A program made the translations under genes and the position numbers. Positions 43,976 through 53,201 of a stretch of 64,000 nt of DNA are shown one piece after another. The notes below the pieces were generated by a model. It was not told where the DNA came from. It did not search any database and worked only from the letters and a program-made list of their open reading frames with translations. The first letter of the stretch is position 1, and every line of letters begins with the position of its first letter. Source of the stretch: Gemmatimonadota bacterium (lineage in GTDB: Bacteria > Gemmatimonadota > Gemmatimonadetes > Longimicrobiales > Gaopeijiaceae); NCBI GenBank assembly GCA_022826565.1, contig JAJDUP010000003.1:62001-126000 (forward strand), given 5' to 3'.

Positions 43976-46266
43976 TGGCCGGGATCAACGCACGGGGGGG
44001 TCGTCGGACGTGGCGGCCCTCCCGCACGGCGTCGCCACGCCCGGCCCCGCTTTGGCCTCACAGTGTGTTGCCGGGCTACAGAACCCTCCTGTCCGTCGCT
44101 GCGCTGCTCGTCACGGGGGTCGAGGCGACCACAGCCCAGGACGCACCCCGTCTCACAACCGACAACCTCTGGACCTTCCGGCAGCTCTCGGCCCCGGAGT
44201 GGTCGCCGGATGGCGCGAGCATCGCCTTCACGGTCACCGAAGGGGAGACCAACTCCAGCGCGCTCTACCTTGCAGATCTGGACGGAGACGTCCGGCGGCT
44301 CGCGCTGGCGGGAGGCGACGTAATGCGTACCCTTTTGCCGGAACCCTGGACCCCGGACGGCAACACCCTGCTCTACCTCGCCGGCGGTGACATCCATGCC
44401 GCCGACGTGGCGGCGGGATCGTCACGGACACTCGTGGACTTCGGCGCTACCTCCCCCGGCTACACGCCGCAGCAGTACTTCAATGGACCCGACCCGGTCC
44501 TCTCACCCGATGGGAGCAAGCTCGCCTACATCCGCGAAAGCGAACTCTGGGTGCTCGACCTGAAGGATGGAGGCGTGCGCCAGTTGACCAGTTCCCACGG
44601 CGAGGGTTGGCACAACCTTCAGCCGCGCTGGTCACCGGACGGGACCCGTATCCTATACACTGCACAGGCGACCGACGAACAGCGCCGTTTCCGGTACACC
44701 GACTTCTCCGGGCTGATTATCGGCGTCGACTTCACGCTGATCGGGTATGGGCGGGTGCGGTTGGGGGTGATCCCGGCTGATGGCGGCGAGACCACCTGGC
44801 TGGGGCCCCCGGAAGGGGAACGCTATTCGCTGCGCGGCGGCAGCCAGGCCCACTGGTCGCCGGACGGCAGCTCGGTGGCCATCAACTGGCTGTCGCTGGA
44901 CCACACCGCGCGCGAAATCCGCATCGCCTCGCCGGAAACAGGAGAGGTGCGGACCATCTGGCGCGAGGAAGTCGACGCCTGGATCTCGCCGCTTGCCATC
45001 TGGATCCGGTGGGCGCCGGATTCGCGGCGGCTCGTCTTCACGTCGGAGCGCACCGACTGGAACCACGTCTACGTGATCGACGTCGACGGCGATGACCCGG
45101 GGCCTGCGCAGCTCACGTCGGGAAGCTTCACGGTCACGAGCAACCAGGTCTACGACCGCTTCGAGGTCACGCCGGTCTGGTCGCGTGGCGGCCGCACCAT
45201 CCTCTTCCCGTCGAACGAGGCGGGAACCCCCGAGCGGCATCTCTACGAGGTCTCCGCGGACGGCGGCGAGCGGAGGCGCGTGACTCCCCTGCCGGGGGTG
45301 AACCTGTCGTCCACTCCGTCGCCGGACGGCTCCCATGTGGCGTACCTGTACAGCAACCACACGGCTTTTCCCGAGCTGTACGTGCAGGAGATCGATTCGG
45401 GGGAGCCGCGGCCGCTCACCACGCTCGCCGTGCCCGAATGGCTCGCGGGATACCAGCTTCGCGAACCCGAGGTCGTGCGATTCCCCAGTGCCGGCGATGA
45501 CGCCGAGGTGACTGCAAGGATCTTCCGGCCCGCCGGATTCGACCCTGCCCGACAATACCCGGCGGTGATCTTCGTTCACGGCGCCGGGTACGCCCAGAGC
45601 GTGTTTCGCGGGTGGATGCGCATGGATCAACCTGCCTTCAACCGGTACCTGGCACAGGAAGGGTATGTCGTGCTCGACGTGGACTTCCGCGGGAGCGCCG
45701 GCTACGGCCGCAAGTTCCGGACGGATGTCTTCGACCGGCTTGGAGACATCGATGTCGCCGACGTTCTGGGAGGGGTCGAGTACCTTCGCGGCCTGGGCTA
45801 CGTCGACATGGAACGGATCGGGACCTGGGGTCACAGCTACGGCGGTTTCATGGTTGCCAGTTCCATGCTCAGGTCGCCGGAGACGTTCGCGGCGGGGGTT
45901 TCGAGCGCGCCCGTAACCGACTGGGAACGCTTTTTCTACCTGGCCCCGGGATACAACGAGGAGCACTTCGGCTTCCCGTGGGAGAACCCCGAAGGGACCC
46001 GGCGGGGCTCCCCGATCACCTATGCCGCGAACCTCGTGCGACCCATGTTGATCCTGAGCGGCATTCAGGACACGATGCACCTCGACGCCGCCGCGCTCGT
46101 CAACGAGCTCCTCAGGCACGGGAGAACCACCTTCGAGTGGATCTTCTACCCCGACGAGGCGCATGGAATCCGCGGGCCGCAGGCGCGTTCCGACTACTTC
46201 CGCCGAATCGCCGAATACCTCGATCGGCACCTCACGCCCGCGCCAGGCACAGCCTCGGATCGCTAG
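43972..46266 (+). CDS. S9-family serine peptidase (DPP/acylaminoacyl type), first
   Basis: A 764-residue exported peptidase. Residues 40-500 form a propeller with many WSPDGxxIA repeats (SAPEWSPDGASIAF, QPRWSPDGTRILY, AHWSPDGSSVAI); residues 510-764 form the alpha/beta hydrolase. The triad is Ser622 in GTWGHSYGGFMV, Asp700 in SGIQDTMHLD and His731 in YPDEAHGI. It would release dipeptides or acylated residues from peptides. The first ATG used (43972) overlaps the susD stop as ATGA. The lead of about 30 residues before the hydrophobic signal (LLSVAALLVTGVEA) is long, so a later start is possible. Confidence 0.9.
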   Translation: MMAGINARGGRRTWRPSRTASPRPAPLWPHSVLPGYRTLLSVAALLVTGVEATTAQDAPRLTTDNLWTFRQLSAPEWSPDGASIAFTVTEGETNSSALYLADLDGDVRRLALAGGDVMRTLLPEPWTPDGNTLLYLAGGDIHAADVAAGSSRTLVDFGATSPGYTPQQYFNGPDPVLSPDGSKLAYIRESELWVLDLKDGGVRQLTSSHGEGWHNLQPRWSPDGTRILYTAQATDEQRRFRYTDFSGLIIGVDFTLIGYGRVRLGVIPADGGETTWLGPPEGERYSLRGGSQAHWSPDGSSVAINWLSLDHTAREIRIASPETGEVRTIWREEVDAWISPLAIWIRWAPDSRRLVFTSERTDWNHVYVIDVDGDDPGPAQLTSGSFTVTSNQVYDRFEVTPVWSRGGRTILFPSNEAGTPERHLYEVSADGGERRRVTPLPGVNLSSTPSPDGSHVAYLYSNHTAFPELYVQEIDSGEPRPLTTLAVPEWLAGYQLREPEVVRFPSAGDDAEVTARIFRPAGFDPARQYPAVIFVHGAGYAQSVFRGWMRMDQPAFNRYLAQEGYVVLDVDFRGSAGYGRKFRTDVFDRLGDIDVADVLGGVEYLRGLGYVDMERIGTWGHSYGGFMVASSMLRSPETFAAGVSSAPVTDWERFFYLAPGYNEEHFGFPWENPEGTRRGSPITYAANLVRPMLILSGIQDTMHLDAAALVNELLRHGRTTFEWIFYPDEAHGIRGPQARSDYFRRIAEYLDRHLTPAPGTASDR

Positions 46267-46296
46267 CAGGTCGAGAGAGGAGAAAAAGACGTGGAT

Positions 46297-46336
46297 AGTA
46301 AAGAAAACATGACAATATGTAATGTCAGCTTGACAG
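46297..46336. repeat. AT-rich dyad element, site B (upstream of second S9 gene)
   Basis: AGTAAA (46297), TGACA (46310), TGTAAT (46318) and TTGACA (46330) follow the same 13-8-12 spacing as sites A and C; TGTAAT-6-TTGACA is the dyad. It lies in the gap between the two S9 peptidase genes, 33 bases before the start used at 46369. On the minus strand it reads ATTACA-17-TACTAT. Confidence 0.5.
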
Positions 46337-46368
46337 CGAGTCCGGGTAGGTGGGGCGGCCCAGCAGGG

Positions 46369-48462
46369 ATGGATCACATCAGGCTGTGCGTGGCCACCGT
46401 GGCCTTCGCGTTGGGCACCGTGGGCGATCTCGCGGCGCAGGAAACCGATCCGACCGGCCCCACCCGCGTAACCCCCGATGACCTCTTCCAGGTCGTCGAC
46501 GTAAGCGACCCCACCTTTCACCCGGGTGGCACCAGGCTCACCTTCGCAACCAGCCGCCTCGACCGGGGGAACAACAGCTACATCAGGGCCCTTTGGGAAG
46601 CTGATGTCGAGCGCGGTGAACTCCGGCAACTCACCCGAGGCGAGGGCGACCGGGCACCGCAGTGGTCGCCGGACGGAAGATGGCTCGCCTTCCAGTCTTC
46701 CAGAAGCGGGTCATCCCAGCTTTGGCTGCTCCCCGGGACCGTGGGGGAAGCACGTCAGGTTACCGACCTCGCGACAGGCGTTTCGGCCTTCGCCTGGGCT
46801 CCCGATTCGCGCAGGCTTGCCGTAGTCTCGGAGGTGTCGGAACAGGCGGCTGCGGAGCGGCTGCTCGGAGAGACCGTCGTGTCGGAATCGGGCGACGTGC
46901 TGGTGGCCGACCGTCTGCGCTACCGCGCCGGCACCACATACCTCGGCTCTTCCTATCCACACATCTTCGTCGTTTCGATTGAGGGCGGCGAGGCGCTCCA
47001 GGTCACCGACGGCCCCTACGAGGACACCGAGCCCGCCTGGTCTCCCGACGGCCAGCGCATCGCCTTCATATCCAACCGCACCGACGAACCCGATTTCAAC
47101 CGAAACAGCGATGTCTGGGTCGTGTCTGCAGCAGGCGGCCAGGTCGAGCGTTTCTCGGGAGGACCCGGGACGGACGCGTCTCCGCGCTGGTCGCCGGACG
47201 GCGCATGGCTGGCCTTCCGCGGCAACTCCGACCCCCACGACTACGGCTCGCAGCACCAGATCTGGCTCGCCAGCGCCGACGGCGGCGAGCCCCGCAACCT
47301 GACCGCGGCCATTGACCACACGCCTTCGGGGTTCGCGTGGACTCCTGAGCACGACCTTGCCGTGACCTTCCAGATTCACGGAAACATCGAGATTCATCGA
47401 CTGGGTCTGGATGGGACGCACCACGCGGTCGTCACCGGCAAGGGCCAGGCCACCGGAATGAGCATGGCGCCGGACGGCAGCCTCGGATACCTGTGGACCA
47501 CGCCCACCGCTCCGCCGGAGGTGTACCTGACGACTATGGGCGGATCCGGACCGGGATCGGATCCCGGCGAGGCGGCAGCCGACCCCGATGCGGCCGGCGC
47601 GGCCCATGACGGCTCCGACGGCCGCAAGCTGTCGGCCTTCAACGACGAATGGCGCGCATCCCGTCAGCTGTCCGACACGGAGGGCTTCTGGTACAAGGGG
47701 GCCGACGACTGGGATGTGCAGGGGTGGATCATGCGGCCCGCGGGATTCACGCCCGACGCCAGCTACCCGATGGTCCTGGAAATCCACGGGGGACCCTACG
47801 GGATGTACGGCAACGGCTTCAGCCTGGAGTTCCAGATCCTCGCCTCGCAGGGATGGGGCGTGCTCTTCACCAACCCGCGGGGCAGCACCGGGTACGGGCA
47901 GAGCTTCGAGGCCGCGGTCACCGGCGACCTCGTGGGCAAGGCCTTCGACGACATCATGGCCGGAGTGGACCAGGCGCTTGCGGACCACGAGTGGATCGAT
48001 CCCGCCAGGCTGGGGGTGACCGGAGGAAGCTACGGTGGCCTGATGACCAACTGGGTCGTCGGCCACACCGATCGTTTCGCCGCCGCCGTCACCCAGCGCA
48101 GCATCTCCAACTGGATCAGCTTCTTCGGGACCGCGGACATCCCGTCCTGGGTCGAGCTGGAACTCGACGGAACGCCCTGGGAGGTGCCCATGAGGCTGTG
48201 GGAATCGTCGCCCATCGCCTACGCCGACCGGATGACGACGCCAACTCTCGTGCTGCACAGCGAACTCGACTACCGCGTGCCGGTCAGCCAGGGCGAGGAG
48301 ATGTACCGCGCCCTGATGCGGCAGGGGGTGCCGTCCCTCTTTGTACGATTCCCGGACGAAGGCCACGGGCTGCCCCGGACCGGCCAACCCCTCCACCGTC
48401 TCGAGCGATTCCAGTGGATCGTGCGGTGGTTCGCCACGTATCTCGCGCCTGTCAGGAGTTGA
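46369..48462 (+). CDS. S9-family serine peptidase (acylaminoacyl-peptidase type), second
   Basis: A 697-residue exported S9 peptidase. The signal is MDHIRLCVATVAFALGTVG with cleavage near LAAQ; the propeller runs to about 430 (APQWSPDGRWLAF, EPAWSPDGQRIAF, SPRWSPDGAWLAF) and the hydrolase follows: Ser554 in TGGSYGGLMT, Asp634 in HSELDYRVP, His666 in DEGHGLPR. I prefer ATG 46369 because it gives a clean signal; GTG at 46291 with GAGGAG upstream would add 26 residues translated from the AT-rich element B. It is divergent in sequence from the first S9 gene, so this is not a recent duplication. Confidence 0.9.
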   Translation: MDHIRLCVATVAFALGTVGDLAAQETDPTGPTRVTPDDLFQVVDVSDPTFHPGGTRLTFATSRLDRGNNSYIRALWEADVERGELRQLTRGEGDRAPQWSPDGRWLAFQSSRSGSSQLWLLPGTVGEARQVTDLATGVSAFAWAPDSRRLAVVSEVSEQAAAERLLGETVVSESGDVLVADRLRYRAGTTYLGSSYPHIFVVSIEGGEALQVTDGPYEDTEPAWSPDGQRIAFISNRTDEPDFNRNSDVWVVSAAGGQVERFSGGPGTDASPRWSPDGAWLAFRGNSDPHDYGSQHQIWLASADGGEPRNLTAAIDHTPSGFAWTPEHDLAVTFQIHGNIEIHRLGLDGTHHAVVTGKGQATGMSMAPDGSLGYLWTTPTAPPEVYLTTMGGSGPGSDPGEAAADPDAAGAAHDGSDGRKLSAFNDEWRASRQLSDTEGFWYKGADDWDVQGWIMRPAGFTPDASYPMVLEIHGGPYGMYGNGFSLEFQILASQGWGVLFTNPRGSTGYGQSFEAAVTGDLVGKAFDDIMAGVDQALADHEWIDPARLGVTGGSYGGLMTNWVVGHTDRFAAAVTQRSISNWISFFGTADIPSWVELELDGTPWEVPMRLWESSPIAYADRMTTPTLVLHSELDYRVPVSQGEEMYRALMRQGVPSLFVRFPDEGHGLPRTGQPLHRLERFQWIVRWFATYLAPVRS

Positions 48463-48464
48463 TG

Positions 48465-49901
48465 ATGATGAGATCGACCACAGCTTCGCTGCTCGCGGCC
48501 GCGACGCTTCTTCTCGGCTGCACGCCCCGCGACGCGGGCGAGAGCGTAACCGTCCTCACGGGAGGGCTGCTCATCGACGGGACCGGCGGGCCCCCTGTCG
48601 AAAACGGGATCGTGGTGATGCGCGGCGCGCGAATCGTCTCGGCAGGGGCGGAGGGCACGGTGGATGTTCCGGCTTACATCGACCGCCTCATGGATGTCAC
48701 CGGCAAGACCATCATGCCCGGCATGATCGAAGGGAACAGCCACATCATCTTCGACGGCCAGTCGAACCACCCCGCCTATTTCGCGGGGCGCTACCGCGAC
48801 TACTACGAGATCGGCGCCCGCAACCTCAACGCCAGCCTCATGCAGGGGATCACCACCTCGCGCGACACGATGGACCCGCTGGAGGAGATGATCCGCCTGC
48901 GGGAAGATGTGGAAAGCGGGCTGATCGCCGGATCCCGCCTCTTCACTTCGGGCACGATCCTGAATTACCCGGGCGTCTACCGGATGTTCGACGATCCCAC
49001 CGATTCGGTCTTCTTCGGCATCCCGCCCGAGGGCGTGGAGTATGCCCGGGCCGCGATGAGGCTGCCCGTGCGCGACGGGGCGCACGGCCGCGAGATCGTC
49101 GCCGACTACGCCGAGCGCGGGGTCGACTTCATCAAGGTCTCGGCGCACAGCGGGCCGGAGAACGAGCCGCCGGTGCTCTCCACCGAGGCCCTCACCGAAA
49201 TCGTGGACGAAGCGCACGCGCGCGGACTGCGGGTCACGACCCACACGTCGTCGATCGAGAGCATCGTGGCCGTCCTCGACGCGGGGGTGGACGCGATGGA
49301 GCACCCAACCCTCGTGAGCCAGGAGGAAGTGGGACCGCAGAGCGAGTTCTCCGACGAGCTGGTGCAGCGCTTCGTCGACCAGAACGTCTACTCGGTATCG
49401 CTCATGGTCGTGCGTGAAGTCTATGTGACCTACATGGAGGACCCGAGCCGCCTCGAGGATCCGAGGTACATCCGCCACGCGCCGGCGGACATGGTGCAGG
49501 AGGCCCGCGAGTGGGTGGCCAGAGACCTCGCCGATGACCCCGAGGCGCTGGAGAAGCAGCGCGCGGGCTACGAGCTGGGACGACTGAACCTCGGCAAGCT
49601 GATCGCCGCGGGCGCTCCGATCGCCATGGGGACCGACAAGGGCACGCGCCTCAACTTCCACGAGAGCGGGAACCACGTTCGCGAACTCGAGATCTTCATC
49701 GAATTGGGGATGACGCCGATGGAGGCGATCGTCTCGGCCACGCGCAGAGGCGCCGAGCTGCTGGGGATGGAAGACGAGTTCGGCACGATCGAGGCCGGGA
49801 AGCTCGCCGACGTGATCGTCGTGGACGGCAATCCTCTGGAGGATATCTGGGCGCTGCGCGAGGTGAATCTGGTCTTCAAGGAAGGGGTGCGGTACCGGTA
49901 G
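48465..49901 (+). CDS. Secreted amidohydrolase with altered metal motif
   Basis: A 478-residue lipoprotein (lipobox LLLGC) of the amidohydrolase superfamily. The beta-sandwich start VTVLTGGLLIDGTGG and the C-terminal AGKLADVIVVDGNPLEDI are standard. However the usual PGxIDxHxH is PGMIEGNSHIIFDG, so the first His is Asn and the preceding Asp is Glu. Other ligands look present: KVSAHSG, TTHTSS, AMEHPT and the Asp of AMGTDKGT. Three ATG codons stand in a row (48462, 48465, 48468); AGGAG best fits the second or third. It may act on products of the upstream peptidases. Confidence 0.83.
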   Translation: MMRSTTASLLAAATLLLGCTPRDAGESVTVLTGGLLIDGTGGPPVENGIVVMRGARIVSAGAEGTVDVPAYIDRLMDVTGKTIMPGMIEGNSHIIFDGQSNHPAYFAGRYRDYYEIGARNLNASLMQGITTSRDTMDPLEEMIRLREDVESGLIAGSRLFTSGTILNYPGVYRMFDDPTDSVFFGIPPEGVEYARAAMRLPVRDGAHGREIVADYAERGVDFIKVSAHSGPENEPPVLSTEALTEIVDEAHARGLRVTTHTSSIESIVAVLDAGVDAMEHPTLVSQEEVGPQSEFSDELVQRFVDQNVYSVSLMVVREVYVTYMEDPSRLEDPRYIRHAPADMVQEAREWVARDLADDPEALEKQRAGYELGRLNLGKLIAAGAPIAMGTDKGTRLNFHESGNHVRELEIFIELGMTPMEAIVSATRRGAELLGMEDEFGTIEAGKLADVIVVDGNPLEDIWALREVNLVFKEGVRYR

Positions 49902-49997
49902 GGTTGGGACAACCGTCGGGGGATTGGAGGGTGTCGTAGTGGGAGTGGTGGGCCGGAGCCTGTCCAGACACGATCCCCGCGCACTGGTGAATGCTGC

Positions 49998-51176
49998 ATG
50001 AACGGTTCTTCCTCACGCAGATGGGCGTCGGTATTCGTCCTCCTCCTCTGCCACGCATGCTCGGAGCAAGGTGAAGACCGTGCCGCCGGGCCAGGGCCGA
50101 CGCCGCTCGGTCCCCCCGAGGCCGTCTTCCCGCAGGACTTCGGCTTTGCCCACGCGGTGCGCGAACTCCCGGGGGGTGACGTTCTCGTCCCGGATCCTCT
50201 CGGCAAGGCACTCTACCGGGTAGATATGGACGCGGGAGTTCGCACCAAGGTGGGAACGCTGGGTGAGGGACCGGGAGAGTACCAGCAGCCCGACGCGGCG
50301 TGGCCGCTTCCCGGGGATTCGACGTTGTTTGTGGATCTCGGCAACGGCCGCCTGGTGAGACTGGGGCCGGAGCTGGAGTTCGGGCAGGCGCATCCCATCG
50401 CCCGCCCGCAGGTTGGCGGCGGGTTCGTAATGGCGCTTCCGGCCGGAGTCGACGGTATCGGAAACGTCTACGCCGCCGCCCTGAGCGGCTACCCGCCCGA
50501 CCCCGCGGGGCGCGGCGCAATCCTGCGCATCGGTCTGGCTCGAGCGACGGTGGATACGGCAGGCACCTACAAGCTCGCGGAGGTAGTGATCGACGAGTCG
50601 GCAAATCGGGTCAGCATTTCGCCGATTCCGCTGTCTCCCGCCGACGCCTGGGGGGTTGCCCCGGACGGATCGGTCGTTGTGGCCCGTTCCGTGGGCTACG
50701 GCGTGGACTGGTTTGCTCTCGACGGTTCGGTGACCCGCGGCGACACCATCGGCTACCAGCCCATCCGCATCACCTCGGCCGAGAAGGAGGAGTATTTTCG
50801 CGATAGGCGCCGGCAGTCCGGAGTCGGCATGAGCATGACGAGTTCTTCGGACGGGGCGACAACCGCGACCTTTTTCCGCAGTGGTTTTTCCGAGGAACCG
50901 AATCATGACGACTATCGTTGGCCGGAAGCAAAGCCTGCCTTTCATTCGAGCACTATCCGGATCGATCCGCATGGCCGTGCGTGGGTTCGGCGTCATGTGC
51001 CAGCAGGCAGCGGTACCGCGTACGACCTCTTCGACCGCCAGGGAAACCTGGTGAGCGCGGTTACCCTGGGTGGAGACCGGCGCGTTGCCGGGTTCGGGGC
51101 CGAATCGGTGTACATGATCGCGTTCGACGACCTGGACCTGGCGTATCTTGAGAGGTACGCACTCCCGGACGATTGA
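49998..51176 (+). CDS. 6-bladed beta-propeller lipoprotein
   Basis: A 392-residue lipoprotein (lipobox LLCHAC) with a 6-bladed propeller. Blades such as KALYRVDMDAGVRTKVGTLGEGPGEYQQPDA carry the GEGPGE(F/Y) turn also present in the protein at 1004 (GDGPGEL). Such proteins often lie next to SusC/SusD systems. It follows the amidohydrolase by 96 bases and may be the last gene of the run from 39647. Sugar, peptide or other ligand binding is unknown. Confidence 0.78.
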   Translation: MNGSSSRRWASVFVLLLCHACSEQGEDRAAGPGPTPLGPPEAVFPQDFGFAHAVRELPGGDVLVPDPLGKALYRVDMDAGVRTKVGTLGEGPGEYQQPDAAWPLPGDSTLFVDLGNGRLVRLGPELEFGQAHPIARPQVGGGFVMALPAGVDGIGNVYAAALSGYPPDPAGRGAILRIGLARATVDTAGTYKLAEVVIDESANRVSISPIPLSPADAWGVAPDGSVVVARSVGYGVDWFALDGSVTRGDTIGYQPIRITSAEKEEYFRDRRRQSGVGMSMTSSSDGATTATFFRSGFSEEPNHDDYRWPEAKPAFHSSTIRIDPHGRAWVRRHVPAGSGTAYDLFDRQGNLVSAVTLGGDRRVAGFGAESVYMIAFDDLDLAYLERYALPDD

Positions 51177-51320
51177 ACAGCCTGGGGCCAGGTGCCGGGC
51201 GCCAGGGCTCCGCCCAGCATGGCTCCTCAGGCGACCAGCGCCGCTAATCATCTCTCGTTGCCCCTTGCGAGGCAGGCGCCCCGGCGCTCCAGGCAGCTCA
51301 CGAACTTCCGGGAGGCGACG

Positions 51321-52049
51321 CTAGTTTCCCACGAGCTCCGCCACCGTCACCACCCTTCCCCCCTCCGCCCAGCGCGCGAGCGTGACCTCTTCCGGCTCCA
51401 GCCCGAGTCCCCACGTCGCGTCCCGCACGGCTGTCACCTCGCAGCCGCGCTCCAGCAACCCGTCGACCGCCTGGGTGACGCAGACGTCGCGCGCCACCCC
51501 GATCACGACGAACTCGGGGCGCCTGCCGAGCAACTCGCCCAGCGACCGGACGAGAGCATCGGCGCCCGGGTTCCCCTCAAAGACGTTGAAGCGCGTCTTC
51601 TGCACGAACACCGGCCGTTGCCCCGCCACGGCGCGTCGCGCGGCCGCCGCGGCCTCCTCCACCCCCGCATCGTGAGCCAGCACCACCGGGTCGACCGGGC
51701 GGATCCCGGCGATGATCTCGGCCCCGGCTCGCTCTTCCGGATCCGGCGACCGCCCCATGCAGTGCGGGGGGTAGGTCCCTTGGCCCGGGTCCGGGTCCAC
51801 CGGGTCGATCTCGGCATCCTCCAGGCCGTGCCAGTCGCCCGTGTACACCAGTACGTCGCAGCGCTTCCGCATCCACGCCGCGACCTCTTCCAGCGCAGGG
51901 ACGATCCGGACCGCGCCCGGATCGGAGTCGTCGAAGAGGTCGCGGACATATAGCCGGCCTGCCGGGTCCATGAAGTCCGCCTGCACATCGACGATCCAGC
52001 CCACCCGCGCGGGACGGGTCGCGCTTGTTCCCCCTGAATCGGCAGCCAT
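51321..52049 (-). CDS. Isochorismatase-family hydrolase, probably nicotinamidase
   Basis: A 242-residue cysteine hydrolase. The triad of nicotinamidase/isochorismatase-like proteins is visible: Asp in GWIVDVQADFMDP, Lys in VFVQKTRFNVFEG and Cys in GVARDVCVTQAVDGLLERG. Metal-site residues are likely in TGDWHGLEDAEID and YPPHCMG, where the DxH and PxHC arrangement is that of nicotinamidases. It would turn nicotinamide to nicotinate; the nicotinate phosphoribosyltransferase gene 57 bases upstream in the same direction supports this. The start is ATG at 52049. A different amide substrate remains possible. Confidence 0.82.
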   Translation of the reverse strand: MAADSGGTSATRPARVGWIVDVQADFMDPAGRLYVRDLFDDSDPGAVRIVPALEEVAAWMRKRCDVLVYTGDWHGLEDAEIDPVDPDPGQGTYPPHCMGRSPDPEERAGAEIIAGIRPVDPVVLAHDAGVEEAAAAARRAVAGQRPVFVQKTRFNVFEGNPGADALVRSLGELLGRRPEFVVIGVARDVCVTQAVDGLLERGCEVTAVRDATWGLGLEPEEVTLARWAEGGRVVTVAELVGN

Positions 52050-52106
52050 GTCAGCGGCCCCCGGCGGAGAGGGGCCCGCCCGGCTCCCGGCCCCGGCTTC
52101 CCTCGC

Positions 52107-53201
52107 TCATTCCACCAACTCCACCCGGTTGCTCGGCCGGTGCCAGCGGCCCGCTTTCGCCACCGGCCGGCCCTCGACACACACGATGTCGGCGGTGTAG
52201 TCGAAGGACCCGCCCATCAGCGACGAGCCCACGCCGTAGGAGTCCACCGGCACCCCGGCCTCCTCGAAGGCGCCGATCTTGGCGGCGTTGAACCCGCCCG
52301 ACGCCACGATCCGGACGTGGCCGAACCCCGCCGCGTCGAGTGCGTCGCGCACCTTGTGCACCAGCCGGGGGTTCACGCCGCGCGGGTCGAAGTCGCCCAT
52401 CTCGCCGGCCATGCTGCGATCCACCATGGTGCCTGAGGTATCGAGGCGGACGCCCCAGAGCCGCTCGCCCATGGCGCGCGCCACCGCCAGGCTCGTGGCG
52501 ACGCTGTCGTTGTCGAAGTCCACGAGCGAGACGATGCGCACCTCTTCGGGCAGCTGCGCGGCCAAAGCCCTAGTCGCCGCCACCGTGTCCCCGCCGTACG
52601 CCGCGATCAGACCGTGCGGCACCGTCCCGATCCCCGACGACCCCCACCACGAGGCCTGCGCGTCGGTCGAAACGCCGATCGCGCCCGCCACGTGCGCCGC
52701 CCATCCGTCGCCGGTCTGCACCATCCAGTGGTCATGGCGCGCGGGGAAGAACATGATCGGCTTGGGCCACGCGGCCTCCACCACCGCGCGGGTGTTGGTC
52801 GCGATGCGGGTGCGGCGTCCGAGCACGCCGGCGTAGAGGGTCTCGAGGTGCACGAAGGCCGGGTAGGGCCCGGTGATGAACATGACCGTCTCCCACGGCC
52901 GCGCGCGGTCGCCGTCGCGGAGCGAGCGCACTTCGAGGTCCCCGAAGTCGTAGCCCTCGGTCAGGCACAGCTTCAGCATGCCGATCGCCTCGTCGGTGCC
53001 CGCGACCACCGCGTCGCGCTTCTGGAATACCTGCATGGTGACGCTCGGGCCGCTGCCCGCCGCCAGAAGCAGATCTCGCGCACGCACGAAGTATTTGTCG
53101 GAGTAGTAGCCGCTGCGCATCTTCTCGACCGGGAAGGCGAAGATGGACGGGTCGCGCCGCTTGTCGTGGCGGATGGGGTCCGGAGGCGACGAGGAGGTCA
53201 A
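52107..53201 (-). CDS. pncB: Nicotinate phosphoribosyltransferase
   Basis: A 364-residue type II phosphoribosyltransferase of the NAPRTase/QPRTase fold, converting nicotinate and PRPP to nicotinate mononucleotide. Features: KMRSGYYSDKYFVRARDLL near the start, ARHDHWMVQTGDGWAAHVAG, VSLVDFDNDSV, RLDTSGTMVDRS, and VDSYGVGSSLMGGSFDYTADIV with the PRPP-binding loop. The length fits the short bacterial/archaeal form. The start is TTG at 53201 in a TTGA overlap with the upstream lipoprotein stop; an ATG at about codon 28 is too late to hold the domain. It forms a pair with the nicotinamidase-like gene. Confidence 0.88.
   Translation of the reverse strand: MTSSSPPDPIRHDKRRDPSIFAFPVEKMRSGYYSDKYFVRARDLLLAAGSGPSVTMQVFQKRDAVVAGTDEAIGMLKLCLTEGYDFGDLEVRSLRDGDRARPWETVMFITGPYPAFVHLETLYAGVLGRRTRIATNTRAVVEAAWPKPIMFFPARHDHWMVQTGDGWAAHVAGAIGVSTDAQASWWGSSGIGTVPHGLIAAYGGDTVAATRALAAQLPEEVRIVSLVDFDNDSVATSLAVARAMGERLWGVRLDTSGTMVDRSMAGEMGDFDPRGVNPRLVHKVRDALDAAGFGHVRIVASGGFNAAKIGAFEEAGVPVDSYGVGSSLMGGSFDYTADIVCVEGRPVAKAGRWHRPSNRVELVE

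Noticed and set aside
46291..46368. Use of GTG 46291 as the start of the second S9 peptidase
   Set aside because: It would put the AT-rich element into the protein ahead of an otherwise perfect signal peptide; kept only as an alternative.
49902..49997. Regulatory sites between the amidohydrolase and the propeller gene
   Set aside because: No promoter, palindrome or hairpin stands out.
51177..51320. Terminator between convergent ends at 51176 and 51321
   Set aside because: Several short G+C-rich pairings are possible but none forms a convincing stem with a T tract; nothing else is visible in this gap.
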